Source: Bradyrhizobium sp. MOS002
GTDB taxonomy: Bacteria > Pseudomonadota > Alphaproteobacteria > Rhizobiales > Xanthobacteraceae
Direction: 5' to 3'
Assembly: GCF_003020115.1 (NCBI RefSeq)
Contig: NZ_PYFX01000003.1
Location: 434,001 to 498,000 of the forward strand
Length of the DNA stretch: 64,000 nucleotides
Of the stretch, positions 54,072 to 63,700 are shown piece by piece (the stretch's first letter is position 1; every line of letters starts with the position of its first letter). The position numbers and the translations under genes are program-made. The notes beneath the pieces were generated by a model. It was given only the letters and a program-made list of their open reading frames with translations, was not told the DNA's origin and searched no databases.

Positions 54072-55349
54072 ATGACAAAACACACCTATATTCCCCGCAC
54101 CACCAACTACACCCTCAATCCCGGCGACGAGCTCAACGACCTCAGGATGTCGGACCAGGTCCGGCCGCTCTATGATCACGTCAGGAAGTTCATCCGCGAT
54201 ACCGTCGAGCCGATGTCGATCGAGTTCGCCAAGGCCGGCGAGGGCAAGGAAGACCGCTGGAGCTTCACGCCGAAGCAGCTCGAGGTGCTGGAGAAGGCCA
54301 AGAACAAGGCCAAGCAGGAAGGCCTCTGGAACTTCTTCCTGCCCGACGACGAGACCGGCCAGGGCCTGAAGAATCTCGACTACGCCTATATCGCATCCGA
54401 GCTCGGCAAGAGTCCGCTGGCCTCGGAGAGTATGAACTGCTCGGCGCCTGATACCGGCAACATGGAGGTGCTGGAGCGCGTCGGCACCAAGGAGCAGAAG
54501 GAGAAGTGGCTAAAGCCGCTGATGAACGGCGAGATCCGCTCGGCCTATGTCATGACCGAGCCGAACGTCGCCTCCTCCGACGCCAAGAACATCTCGACGA
54601 GCGCAAAGCTCGTCGGCGACGAATGGGTCATCAACGGCGAGAAGTATTACATCTCCGGTGTCGGCGATCCCCGCTGCAAGATCCTCATCGTGATGGTGAA
54701 GACCAATCCGGATGCGGCGCCGAGCAAGCAGCAGTCGCAGATCCTGGTGCCGCGCGACACCCCCGGCGTCGAGGTGCTCGGCCCCATGTACGTGTTCGGC
54801 CAAGACCACGCGCCGCGCGGGCACATGCATATGCGCTTCAACAACGTCCGCGTCCCCAAGGAGAACATTCTGCTCGGCGAAGGCCGCGGCTTCGAGATCT
54901 CGCAGCTTCGGCTAGGCCCGGGCCGCATCCATCACTGCATGCGCACCATCGGCAAGGCCGAGAAGGCGCTCGATTTGATGGTGCAGCGTGGCCTCACCCG
55001 CGAGGCCTTCGGCAAGAAGATCGCCCATCTCGGCGGCAACATGCAGATCATCGCGCAGGCGCGCTGCGAGATCGAGGCGATGCGGCTGATGGTCTTGAAG
55101 GCCGCCAAGGCCATGGACGTGCTGGGCAACAAGGAAGCTCGCGTCTGGGTCTCCATGGTCAAGGCCATGGTGCCGGAGCGCGCCTGCAAGATCATCGACC
55201 AGTCGATCCAGATGCACGGCGCCACCGGCATCTCGCACTGGACCCCGCTCGCCGAAATGTACCAGGACGTCCGCCATCTCCGTTTCGCGGACGGTCCGGA
55301 CGAGGTGCACTGGATGGTGGTAGGACGCCACGAGCTGAGCATGGCGTGA
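54072..55349 (+). CDS. ACAD11-like acyl-CoA dehydrogenase (LvaC-like)
   Basis: 425 residues. The run NCSAPDTGNMEVL, VMTEPNVASSDAKN and [10 protein letters not shown] place it with ACAD10/11 and bacterial LvaC; the C-terminal DGPDEVH has Asp407 where typical enzymes have Glu. This branch removes phosphate from a 4-phosphoacyl-CoA to give an enoyl-CoA. It shares these features with the gene at 1726. It lies 2.5 kb from the kinase/DUF6285 operon, on the other strand. GGGAGGAAC stands before the ATG. Confidence 0.87.
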   Translation: MTKHTYIPRTTNYTLNPGDELNDLRMSDQVRPLYDHVRKFIRDTVEPMSIEFAKAGEGKEDRWSFTPKQLEVLEKAKNKAKQEGLWNFFLPDDETGQGLKNLDYAYIASELGKSPLASESMNCSAPDTGNMEVLERVGTKEQKEKWLKPLMNGEIRSAYVMTEPNVASSDAKNISTSAKLVGDEWVINGEKYYISGVGDPRCKILIVMVKTNPDAAPSKQQSQILVPRDTPGVEVLGPMYVFGQDHAPRGHMHMRFNNVRVPKENILLGEGRGFEISQLRLGPGRIHHCMRTIGKAEKALDLMVQRGLTREAFGKKIAHLGGNMQIIAQARCEIEAMRLMVLKAAKAMDVLGNKEARVWVSMVKAMVPERACKIIDQSIQMHGATGISHWTPLAEMYQDVRHLRFADGPDEVHWMVVGRHELSMA

Positions 55350-55353
55350 TCTT

Positions 55354-55505
55354 TCTTCCCCTTCTCCCCGCCTGCGGGGAGAAGGTTGGGATGAGGGGGA
55401 GTCTCCGCGGGGACGCTGTCAGTCGGACTCGCGGAGACTCCCCCTCACCCGGATTGCATCTTCGATGCAATCCGACCTCTCCCCGCAACCGGGGCGAGGT
55501 GAAGA
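55354..55505. repeat. Palindromic intergenic element, family B
   Basis: CCTTCTCCCCGCCTGCGGGGAGAAGG and CCTCTCCCCGCAACCGGGGCGAGG with inner GAGTCTCCGCG/CGCGGAGACTC and GGATTGCATCTTCGATGCAATCC hairpins. It lies between convergent genes. Confidence 0.78.
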
Positions 55506-55518
55506 AAAGCACACCCGC

Positions 55519-56400
55519 TTACGTCGCCACCTCGCCGATCTTGTCCTGCGTCTTGGTCTCGAAATCGCCGGCGTCGTGCCGCTCGTGGAGCTGGCTGGCG
55601 GGATCGCCGGAGACGCGGTTGACCATGCGGCCGCGCTTGACGGCCGGGCGCTTGGCGATCTGGTCGGTCCAGCGCTGCACGTGCTTGTAGTCCTGCACGG
55701 ACAGGAATTCGCCCGCGCCGTAGACCAGCCCCTTGGCGAGCGCGCCGTACCAGGGCCACACCGCCATGTCGGCGATGGTGTAGTCGCTGCCGGCGAGATA
55801 TTCGTTGTCGGCGAGCCGGCGGTCGAGCACGTCGAGCTGGCGCTTGGTCTCCATCGCAAAACGGTCGATGGCATATTCGATCTTGGTCGGCGCGTAGGCG
55901 TAGAAATGGCCGAAGCCACCGCCGAGATAGGGTGCGCTGCCCATCTGCCAGAACAGCCACGACATCGCCTCGGTGCGGGTCTTGATGTCCTTGGGCAGGA
56001 AGGCGCCGAACTTCTCGGCGAGGTAGAACAGGATCGAGCCGGATTCGAACACCCGGATCGGCTCCGGGCCGGAACGGTCCATCAGCGCCGGGATCTTGGA
56101 ATTCGGATTGATGTCGACAAAGCCGCTGCCGAACTGGTCGCCATTGCCGATCTTGATCAGCCAGGCGTCGTACTCGGCGCCCTTGTGCCCGAGCGCCAGA
56201 AGCTCCTCCAGCATCACGGTGACCTTGACCCCGTTGGGCGTCGCCAGCGAATAGAGCTGGAAGGGATGCTTGCCGACCGGCAGCTCCTTGTCGTGGGTGG
56301 GACCGGCGATCGGCCGGTTGATGCTGGCGAACTGCCCGCCGTTCTCCTTGTTCCAGGTCCAGACTTTCGGCGGCACGTAGGCGGGGGCGTCGGTCATCAT
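55519..56400 (-). CDS. yghU: Glutathione S-transferase family protein, YghU type
   Basis: 293 residues. Thioredoxin-like N-domain (about 40-125, with KVTVMLEELL and the SNAIL-like VFESGSILFYLAEKFG) followed by an all-helical C-domain. The leader WTWNKENGGQFASINRPIAG is diagnostic of YghU/YfcG-type disulphide-bond oxidoreductases, which bind two glutathiones. The start is one of two adjacent ATGs (56400 or 56397), with GGAG upstream. Likely cytoplasmic redox role. Confidence 0.9.
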   Translation of the reverse strand: MMTDAPAYVPPKVWTWNKENGGQFASINRPIAGPTHDKELPVGKHPFQLYSLATPNGVKVTVMLEELLALGHKGAEYDAWLIKIGNGDQFGSGFVDINPNSKIPALMDRSGPEPIRVFESGSILFYLAEKFGAFLPKDIKTRTEAMSWLFWQMGSAPYLGGGFGHFYAYAPTKIEYAIDRFAMETKRQLDVLDRRLADNEYLAGSDYTIADMAVWPWYGALAKGLVYGAGEFLSVQDYKHVQRWTDQIAKRPAVKRGRMVNRVSGDPASQLHERHDAGDFETKTQDKIGEVAT

Positions 56401-56665
56401 GGGGCTCCGGCGAAAAAGATGCGCCTGCATTAATTAGCCCACGGACGGCCGATGGCAAGCCCTGCCGGCCCTGCGTCCGGCGCGGGCCTCGATGCCGCGT
56501 CATGCGATCAGCCGTCACCATACCCTCGCGGGCTCTCCAATTGATGACGCCTGCACGCAAGAACAGCGGGGAAATCCGGCATGGGATCGCCGACGGTGAT
56601 GAGTTAGCTTCGTCGCCGCTTCGCCAGCGAAAGCAACGAGATGCGCCGGCCGCCGGGAGAGAACG

Positions 56666-57799
56666 ATGAAATCGCCGATCTGCGACATGCTGGGCATCGA
56701 GTTCCCGCTGCTCGCTTTCAGCCATTGTCGCGATGTCGTCGCCGCCGTCAGCCGTGCCGGCGGGTTTGGCGTGTTAGGCGCGACCGTACACACGCCTGAT
56801 ACGCTGGAGCGCGAGCTGAAATGGATTGATGAGCACGTCGACGGAAAGCCCTACGGCGTCGACGTGCTGATCCCCGAAAACATGTCGACCGCAGGCGAGA
56901 AGGACGTCACCTGGAAGAGCCTGGAGGCGCGCGTGCCGCAGGAGCACCGCGACTACACGCGCGATCTGCTGAAGAAATACGACATCGAGCTGACCGCGAC
57001 CAACGTGGCCGACAACCAGCCGCAGCCGTTCGATGCGAAGACGGCGCTGCAACTCCTGGAGGTCTCGTTCAACCACCCGATCCGCCTGATCGCCAATGCC
57101 CTGGGCGTACCGCCGAAGGCGATGATCGAGATGGGCAGGAAACACGGCGTGCCGGTCGCGGCGCTGGTCGGGGCCAAGGAGCACGCGCTGCGCCAGGTCG
57201 CGGCCGGCGTCGATATCCTCGTGGTCCAGGGCACCGAAGCCGGCGGTCATTGCGGCGAGGTCTCGACCATGGTGCTGGTGCCGGAGGTGATCAAGGCGAT
57301 CAAGAAGATCCGCGACGTGCCGGTGCTGGCGGCCGGCGGCATCATGACCGGACGGCAGATGGCGGCCTGCATGGCGATGGGCGCGGCCGGCGCCTGGACC
57401 GGCTCGGTGTGGCTTGCCACAGTCGAGGCCGAGACCACGGAGATCTTTCGCGAGAAGATGATCGCGGCATCGTCGCGCGATGCCGTGCGCTCGAAGGGCC
57501 GCACCGGAAAGCCGGCACGGCAGCTTCGTTCGGTCTGGACCGACGCCTGGGATCGCGCAGCCGAGAGCCCCGGCGCCTTGCCGATGCCGCTGCAAAGCAT
57601 CGTCAGCCGCGACGCCTTCAACGCGATCGACCGCGCGGCGGCGGGTGGCAACGCCAAGGCGCGCGATCTCGTGAGTTACTTCGTCGGCCAGGGCGTCGGG
57701 CTGATCGACAGCGTGAAGTCGGCCGGCGCGGTGGTGCAGGAGTTCAAGGAAGAGTTTGCCGAAGCCGTCGAGCACATGAATGCACTGGTGGCGGAGTGA
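56666..57799 (+). CDS. Nitronate monooxygenase family flavoprotein
   Basis: 377 residues, FMN TIM barrel. Catalytic-site motif GTEAGGHCGE with His195 and the phosphate-binding segment AAGGIMTGRQMAACMAMGA. Family members oxidise nitronates or act as NAD(P)H:flavin-dependent oxidoreductases, including enoyl reductase FabK-like proteins; the substrate is not set by sequence. It is 117 bp upstream of the thiolase-like gene on the same strand, with a family A palindrome between. Confidence 0.86.
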   Translation: MKSPICDMLGIEFPLLAFSHCRDVVAAVSRAGGFGVLGATVHTPDTLERELKWIDEHVDGKPYGVDVLIPENMSTAGEKDVTWKSLEARVPQEHRDYTRDLLKKYDIELTATNVADNQPQPFDAKTALQLLEVSFNHPIRLIANALGVPPKAMIEMGRKHGVPVAALVGAKEHALRQVAAGVDILVVQGTEAGGHCGEVSTMVLVPEVIKAIKKIRDVPVLAAGGIMTGRQMAACMAMGAAGAWTGSVWLATVEAETTEIFREKMIAASSRDAVRSKGRTGKPARQLRSVWTDAWDRAAESPGALPMPLQSIVSRDAFNAIDRAAAGGNAKARDLVSYFVGQGVGLIDSVKSAGAVVQEFKEEFAEAVEHMNALVAE

Positions 57800-57810
57800 T
57801 TGCCACACAC

Positions 57811-57890
57811 CGTCATTGCGAGCGCAGCGAAGCAATCCAGACTACCACCGCGGAACGACCCTGGATTGCTTCGCTGCGCTCGCAATGACG
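57811..57890. repeat. Palindromic intergenic element, family A, perfect 30-bp arms
   Basis: Bases 57811-57840 and 57861-57890 are exact inverse complements (CGTCATTGCGAGCGCAGCGA...) with a 20-base loop. The conserved arms point to selection or recent spread. Confidence 0.85.
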
Positions 57891-57916
57891 AAACAACTGA
57901 CATCGTGAATTGAAGC

Positions 57917-59434
57917 ATGACCGATAAGAAATACATCCCCGAAGACCGCATTCCCGTCATCGTCGGCGTCGGCGAGATCGTCGACCGCCCGAGAGAGTTC
58001 ACCGACGGCCTTGAGCCGCTCGACCTGCTCGAACAGGCCTTGCGGCGCGCGGAAGCAGATGCCGGCGCAAAGCTGCTCGGCGAGGTGCAATCGCTCGACG
58101 TCGTCAACTTCCTGAGCTGGCGTTATCGCGATCCGGAGAAGCTGCTGGCGCAACGGCTCGGCATCACGCCGTCGCATTGCTATTATGGCCCGGTCGGCGG
58201 CGAGAGCCCGATCCGCTACATCCACGAGGCAGCAAAGCGCATCGCGCGCGGCGAATGCGATGTTGCCGCAGTTTGCGGTGCGGAAGCACAGTCGACGGCG
58301 ACCAAGGCGGAACGCGCCGGCGCGAAGCTGCCATGGACGCCGTTCGCCCATGACGTCGAGGAGCCGAAACGCGGCGCGGCGTTCCAGAAACCGTTGGCCG
58401 TGAAGCTCGGCGTGTTCCGGCCCGTGACCGTCTATCCGTTCTATGAAGCGGCATCATCCGCCCATTGGGGCCAGACGCCGCGCGAGGCAATGGCAGAGTC
58501 GGGTACATTATGGTCACGCTATTCCGAGGCCGCCGCGCAGAATCCCAACGCCTGGCTGAAGCGGCGCTATGCGCCTGACGAAATCACGACGCCGACCGCG
58601 GACAACCGTCTCATCGCGTGGCCCTACAACAAGCTCATGGTTGCCAATCCGAGCGTCAACATGGGCGGCGCGCTGCTGCTCACCAGCCTCGCCAAGGCGC
58701 GTGCGGCCGGCATCGCCGATCACAGACTGGTCTATCCGCTCGGCGGCGCATCGGCCGAGGAGCCGCGCGACTATCTCCTGCGCGACCAGTTTTACGAGAG
58801 CCATCCGCAGAACGCCGTTTTGAAAGCCGCGATGGATCTCGCTGGCGGCGACGGCAAGACGTTCGACGCGATCGAGCTCTATAGCTGCTTCCCGTGCGTG
58901 CCCAAGATGGCGCGGCGGACGCTGGGCCTGGGCGCGGACGTGCAGCCGACCGTGACCGGCGGCCTCACCTTCTTCGGCGCGCCGCTCAACACCTACATGA
59001 CGCATGCGGCCTGCGCGATGGTGCGGCGTGTGCGCGACGGCGCAAAGCTAGGCCTGCTCTACGGCCAGGGCGGCTTCGTCACCAAGCATCATGCGCTGGT
59101 GGTGTCGAAGGTGCCGCCGCGTGAAGCATTGGCACAGGAGACGAGCGTGCAGGCGGCGGCGGACAGCAACAAGCGCGCGGTGCCGGAGTTCGTCACGGAT
59201 GTCTCGGGCAAAGGCAAGGTCGAGAGCTTTACGGTGCTCTACGGCCGGGTCGGCGATGTCGAGCACGGCGTGGCCATGCTGCGGACGGACGACGACAGGC
59301 GCACGCTGGCGCGGATTCCCGCCAGCGATACGGCGACGCTGGCGCATCTGCTGAACACGGACCGCACGCCGGTGGGCTCGCTCGGCGAGATCACGATGGC
59401 CGCCGATGGCGTGCCGGAGTGGTGGGTGGCGTAG
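57917..59434 (+). CDS. Thiolase-like protein lacking the nucleophilic cysteine, with C-terminal extra domain
   Basis: 505 residues: a thiolase fold (about 1-390) plus about 110 extra residues resembling the OB-like domain of TLP1 thiolase-like proteins. By eye Glu96 (GPVGGESPIRY) takes the place of the reactive cysteine, 15 residues before the helix-end Gly, as the Cys does in the thiolase at 33744. Ordinary thiolysis is therefore unlikely; it may bind CoA esters or catalyse another C-C reaction. It follows the nitronate monooxygenase gene. Confidence 0.82.
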   Translation: MTDKKYIPEDRIPVIVGVGEIVDRPREFTDGLEPLDLLEQALRRAEADAGAKLLGEVQSLDVVNFLSWRYRDPEKLLAQRLGITPSHCYYGPVGGESPIRYIHEAAKRIARGECDVAAVCGAEAQSTATKAERAGAKLPWTPFAHDVEEPKRGAAFQKPLAVKLGVFRPVTVYPFYEAASSAHWGQTPREAMAESGTLWSRYSEAAAQNPNAWLKRRYAPDEITTPTADNRLIAWPYNKLMVANPSVNMGGALLLTSLAKARAAGIADHRLVYPLGGASAEEPRDYLLRDQFYESHPQNAVLKAAMDLAGGDGKTFDAIELYSCFPCVPKMARRTLGLGADVQPTVTGGLTFFGAPLNTYMTHAACAMVRRVRDGAKLGLLYGQGGFVTKHHALVVSKVPPREALAQETSVQAAADSNKRAVPEFVTDVSGKGKVESFTVLYGRVGDVEHGVAMLRTDDDRRTLARIPASDTATLAHLLNTDRTPVGSLGEITMAADGVPEWWVA

Positions 59435-59440
59435 CTCTCG

Positions 59441-59573
59441 TGTCCCGGACGCGGTGCGGCATGCAATGCCACTCCGCAGAGCCGGGACCCAGAAAGCAAC
59501 ACCGCCGGCAGGGAGAGATGGGCCCCGGCTCAGCAGCGCACCACTACGTGCTGCGCCGCGTCCGGGGCACGAG
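59441..59573. repeat. Palindromic intergenic element, family E
   Basis: CGTGTCCCGGACGCGGTGCG and CGCCGCGTCCGGGGCACG arms with inner GCAGAGCCGGGACCC / GGGCCCCGGCTC. It separates convergent genes. Confidence 0.72.
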
Positions 59574-59579
59574 AGCGCC

Positions 59580-60782
59580 CTACCCCTTCGGCGCCTGCTT
59601 TTCCGACGCCGTCGCGGGCTTGCCGTTGGCGCCGGCGCCGGTCACGCGGACCTGGTCGCCGTCGGAAAGGCCGTCCGGCGGTGCCGTGATGACGCGGTCG
59701 TCCGCCGCAAGTCCCGAGGCGAGCTCGATCTCGCGGCCGAGGTCGCGGCCGATGGTCACGGGCTTGAACAGGACCTTGTCGTCCGCACCGACGGTGGCGA
59801 CGCGCAGGCCGCTGCCGTTGAAGATCAGCGCGCTGGCGGGAATGCTGAGCGGCGCGGTGTCGCGCTGCAGGCTGAGCTTCACGCTGGCGTAACCGCCGGG
59901 CATCAGTTCGCCTGAGGCATTGTCGAGACCAAGTTGCATGCGCGTCGTGCCGGAGGCGACGTCAACCGCCTGCGAGGACGCTTCCACCGTCGCCTGGAAG
60001 GTCCGGTTCGGATACTCCGGCAGCACGATGGCGGCCTTGGCGCCCATCTTGATCGCGGGCACGTAGTTCTGGGGCACGTTGATATAGACGCGCAGCTTGG
60101 TGATGTCGGAGACCACGAACATCGCCGGGCCCGAGCCGCCGCCTGAATTGATCAGGGCACCGACGTCGGTGTCGCGCGCCGTGACCACACCGTCAAACGG
60201 TGCGGTGATCTTCTTGTAACCGGCCAGCGCTTCGAGGCGCTCGACATTGGCCTGGCCCGAGCGAACCGCCGCGTTCTTGTTGGAGAGATCGGCGGTACGC
60301 TCGTCGATCTCCTGCGCGGAGACGAAGTTGGAGGCGACCAGCGTCTTGCGGCGGTTGAGGGTGGCTTCCGACAGCCTGGCGCTGGACTGCTGGCTGGCAA
60401 GGTCGGCGCGGGCCTGAAGCAATTGCTGGTCGAGGTCGGGCGCCTCGATCTCTGCGATCACCTGACCGGCCTTCACCCGCGCGCCGATATCGGCGCTCCA
60501 GCTTTTGAGATAGCCGGGAACGCGGGCAAAGATCGGCGCGCGATAATAGGCTTCGAGACGGCCCGGCAAGTCGATGGTCGAATTGAGAGCCTTGGCATTA
60601 GGCAGCGTCACCGCGACGCTGGGAATAGCCTGGTCGTCGGTCCACGCCTTCAGTTTGGAGCCCTGCTCCTCGCGGGCGCGGATGCCGGTGCCCACGACCA
60701 GGCCTGCCGCGATCAGCGCCACCACGCCGAAAATGCCCAGTTTCCGGTGCGACACCGGGGAGCGGGATTCAGTGGGCGACAT
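59580..60782 (-). CDS. RND efflux periplasmic adaptor (membrane fusion protein)
   Basis: 400 residues. One N-terminal membrane anchor (LGIFGVVALIAAGLVVGTG, about 15-33), then barrel-sandwich halves around a helical hairpin (GYLKSWSADIGARVKAGQVI and KITAPFDGVVTARDTDVGAL), a beta-barrel and a C-terminal membrane-proximal domain. It links the inner-membrane pump to an outer-membrane channel. The ATG at 60782 lies inside the end of the pump gene (14-base overlap). No TolC-type gene is adjacent in the window. Confidence 0.92.
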   Translation of the reverse strand: MSPTESRSPVSHRKLGIFGVVALIAAGLVVGTGIRAREEQGSKLKAWTDDQAIPSVAVTLPNAKALNSTIDLPGRLEAYYRAPIFARVPGYLKSWSADIGARVKAGQVIAEIEAPDLDQQLLQARADLASQQSSARLSEATLNRRKTLVASNFVSAQEIDERTADLSNKNAAVRSGQANVERLEALAGYKKITAPFDGVVTARDTDVGALINSGGGSGPAMFVVSDITKLRVYINVPQNYVPAIKMGAKAAIVLPEYPNRTFQATVEASSQAVDVASGTTRMQLGLDNASGELMPGGYASVKLSLQRDTAPLSIPASALIFNGSGLRVATVGADDKVLFKPVTIGRDLGREIELASGLAADDRVITAPPDGLSDGDQVRVTGAGANGKPATASEKQAPKG

Positions 60783-63700
60783 GCGGAGTCTCCAAGGGGG
60801 CGGCGGCTTTGGCGCCTTGCTTCTTGTGTACCATGCTGAACACCACGGGAACAAACATCAGCGTGGCGAAGGTTGCAAAGATCAGGCCGCCGATCACGGC
60901 ACGGCCGAGCGGCGCATTCTGCTCGCCGCCCTCGCCGAGCCCCAGCGCCATGGGCGCCATGCCGATGATCATGGCGAGCGCGGTCATCAGCACCGGGCGG
61001 AACCGGACGAAGCCGGCTTCGAGCGCCGCGGCGATGGGATCGCCAAGCTCCTCGTAGCGCTCGCGCGCGAAGGAGATCACGAGCACGCTGTTGGCGGTGG
61101 CAACGCCCATGCACATGATGGCGCCGGTCAGCGCCGGCACCGACAGCGTCGTCTCCGTGACGAACAGCATCCAGACGATGCCGGCGAGCGCGGCAGGCAG
61201 CGCCGTGATGATCACGAAGGGATCGGACCAGGACTGGAAGTTCACGACGATCAGGAAATAGATCAGGACCACCGCCCCGAGCAGGCCGAACAACAAGCCG
61301 GTGAAGGCGCTGTTCATGGTCTGCACCTGGCCGAGCAGCACCACGGAAGAGCCTTTCGGCACCTCCTTGGCGGTGTCGGCGATCACCTGGCGGATGTCGG
61401 TCGCAACCGCACCGAGATCGCGGCCCGAGGTCGTGGCGAAGATCTGCACCATCGACTGGATGTCGTATTGCGAGACCACCGCGCTCGAGGTCGAGCGCTT
61501 GATGTCGGCGATGCCGCCGAGGATCGGCGACTGCGAATTGCCGGCGGCCGTGATCGGCAACGTCTGCAGCGCGCTGAGCGAATCCATCTGGTATTGCGGC
61601 GTCTGCATCACGATCGAATAGGACACGCCGTTATCCGGATTGAGGTAGTAGGTCGGCGCCACCTGCGAGGAGCCGGCAAGGTTGACCACGAGACTGTTGG
61701 TGACATCGCGCTCGGTCAGGCCGACATATTGCGCGCGGGTGCGGTCGACATCGATGTTGAAGGTCGGATTGTTCGGCGATTGCTGGATGCGCGCATCGGC
61801 GACGCCGGGAATCCTGCGGACCCTGGCCAGCAGATTGTTGGCATAGGCGAAGTTGGCGCCGATATTGGCGCCGCGGATCTGCAGGTCGATCGGCGCCGGC
61901 GCGCCGAAGTTCAGGATCTGGCTGACGATGTCGGCCGGCAGGAAGGCGAAGCTGACGCCGGGGAATAGCCGTGGCAGCTGCTCACGCAGCACGCGCACAT
62001 GCTCCTCGGTCGGCTTGTGGCCTTCCTTCAGCTTGATCTGGATGTCGCCATCCTGCGGGCCGATCACGCCGGTGTTGTTGTAGGTCATGTTGATGCCGGA
62101 GATCGGCATGCCGATGTTGTCGGTCAGCGTTTCGATCTCGCCCGGGATCAGCTTGCGGATCGCCTTCTGCACGTCGGCGAGCTGGTTGGCGGTCTCCTCC
62201 ACACGGGTGCCGACCTGGGTGCGGACGTGCATCAGGATGTTGCCGGCATCGACCGCGGGGAAGAAGTTGCGCCCGAGGAACGGCACCAGCGCGAAGGACG
62301 CGCCGACCACGCAGAGAAAGCAGATCACGAACACCGGACGGTGCGCGAGCGCGAGCCCGAGGAAATTGTGGTAGCCGCCGCGAATACGCTCGAAGCGAGC
62401 CTCGAAGCCGCGCTGGAACCACACCAGGGGATTACGCGACTTCGGCGGGCCGTCCTCGTGGTGGACATGTGCCTGCAACAAATAGTTCGCCATGGTCGGC
62501 ACCAGCGTGCGCGACAGCAGGAACGACCAGATCATCGCGAACATCACCGCTTCCGCCATCGGCACGAACAGGAAGCGCGCCACGCCGGTGAGAAAGAACA
62601 TCGGCACGAACACGATGCAGATGCAGAGCAGCGAGACGAAGGCCGGCGTCACGATCTGGTTGGCACCGTCGAGGATCGACTGCTCGACCGGCTTGCCCTG
62701 CTCCAGATGGTAGTTGATGTTCTCGATCGTGACGGTGGCGTCGTCGACGAGAATGCCGACCGCGAGCGCCAGGCCGCCGAGCGTCATGATGTTCAGCGTC
62801 TCGCCGATCGCCGCCAGCATGATGATGGCGCCGAGCACGGAGAGCGGGATAGAGACCGCGATGATGACGGTCGAGCGCCAGCTGCCGAGGAACAGCAGGA
62901 TCATGATGCTGGTGAGCAGCGCCGCGATCACGCCTTCGAACGCGACGCCTTCGATGGCGCCGCGGACGAACACCGACTGATCGCCGATGAAGCCGATCTT
63001 GAGCGCGTCCGGCAGCTGGTCCTTGACGTCGATCACCTTCTGCTTGATGCCCGCGATGATGTCGAGCGTCGAGGTCGCGCCCGCCTTCAGCACCATCATC
63101 AGCACCGAGCGGTTGCCGTCGACATGGACGATGTTGGTCTGCGGCGGGTTTCCGTCGCGCACGGTCGCGACGTCGCGCACATAGACCATCGCGCCGTTGA
63201 CGGTCTTGATCGGCAGATTGCCGAGCTCGTCGATCTTCAGCGGCGAGTTGTTGAGCTGGATGTTGTATTCGAACTGCCCGATCTTCTGGGTGCCGACAGG
63301 CGTGATCAGGTTCTGGGCCGCGAGCGCGTTGGCGACGTCCTGGCCGGACAGGCCCCTAGCCTGGAGCGCGGTCGGGTCGAGATCGATCTGGACCTGGCGC
63401 TGCTTGCCGCCGAACGGGTACGGGATCGCGGCGCCGGGCACGGTGACCAGCGGCGTACGCAGCTGGTTGATGCCGATATCGGCGAGGTTCTGCTCGGTCA
63501 GTCCATCGCCCGATAGCGCCACCTGGACGATCGGCACGGTGGAGGCGGAGTAGTTCAGGATCAGGGGCGGCGTCGCGCCCGGCGGCATCTGCTTGATCAG
63601 CGTCTGCGAGATCGCGGTGACCTGCGCATTGGCGGTGCGGATGTCGACGTTCGGCTGGAAGAAGATCTTGATGATGCCAAAGCCGTTATAGGAATTGGCG

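Noticed and set aside
61999..63516. 505-codon open frame antisense to the RND pump
   Set aside because: Asp/Arg/His-rich shadow of a complete pump gene.
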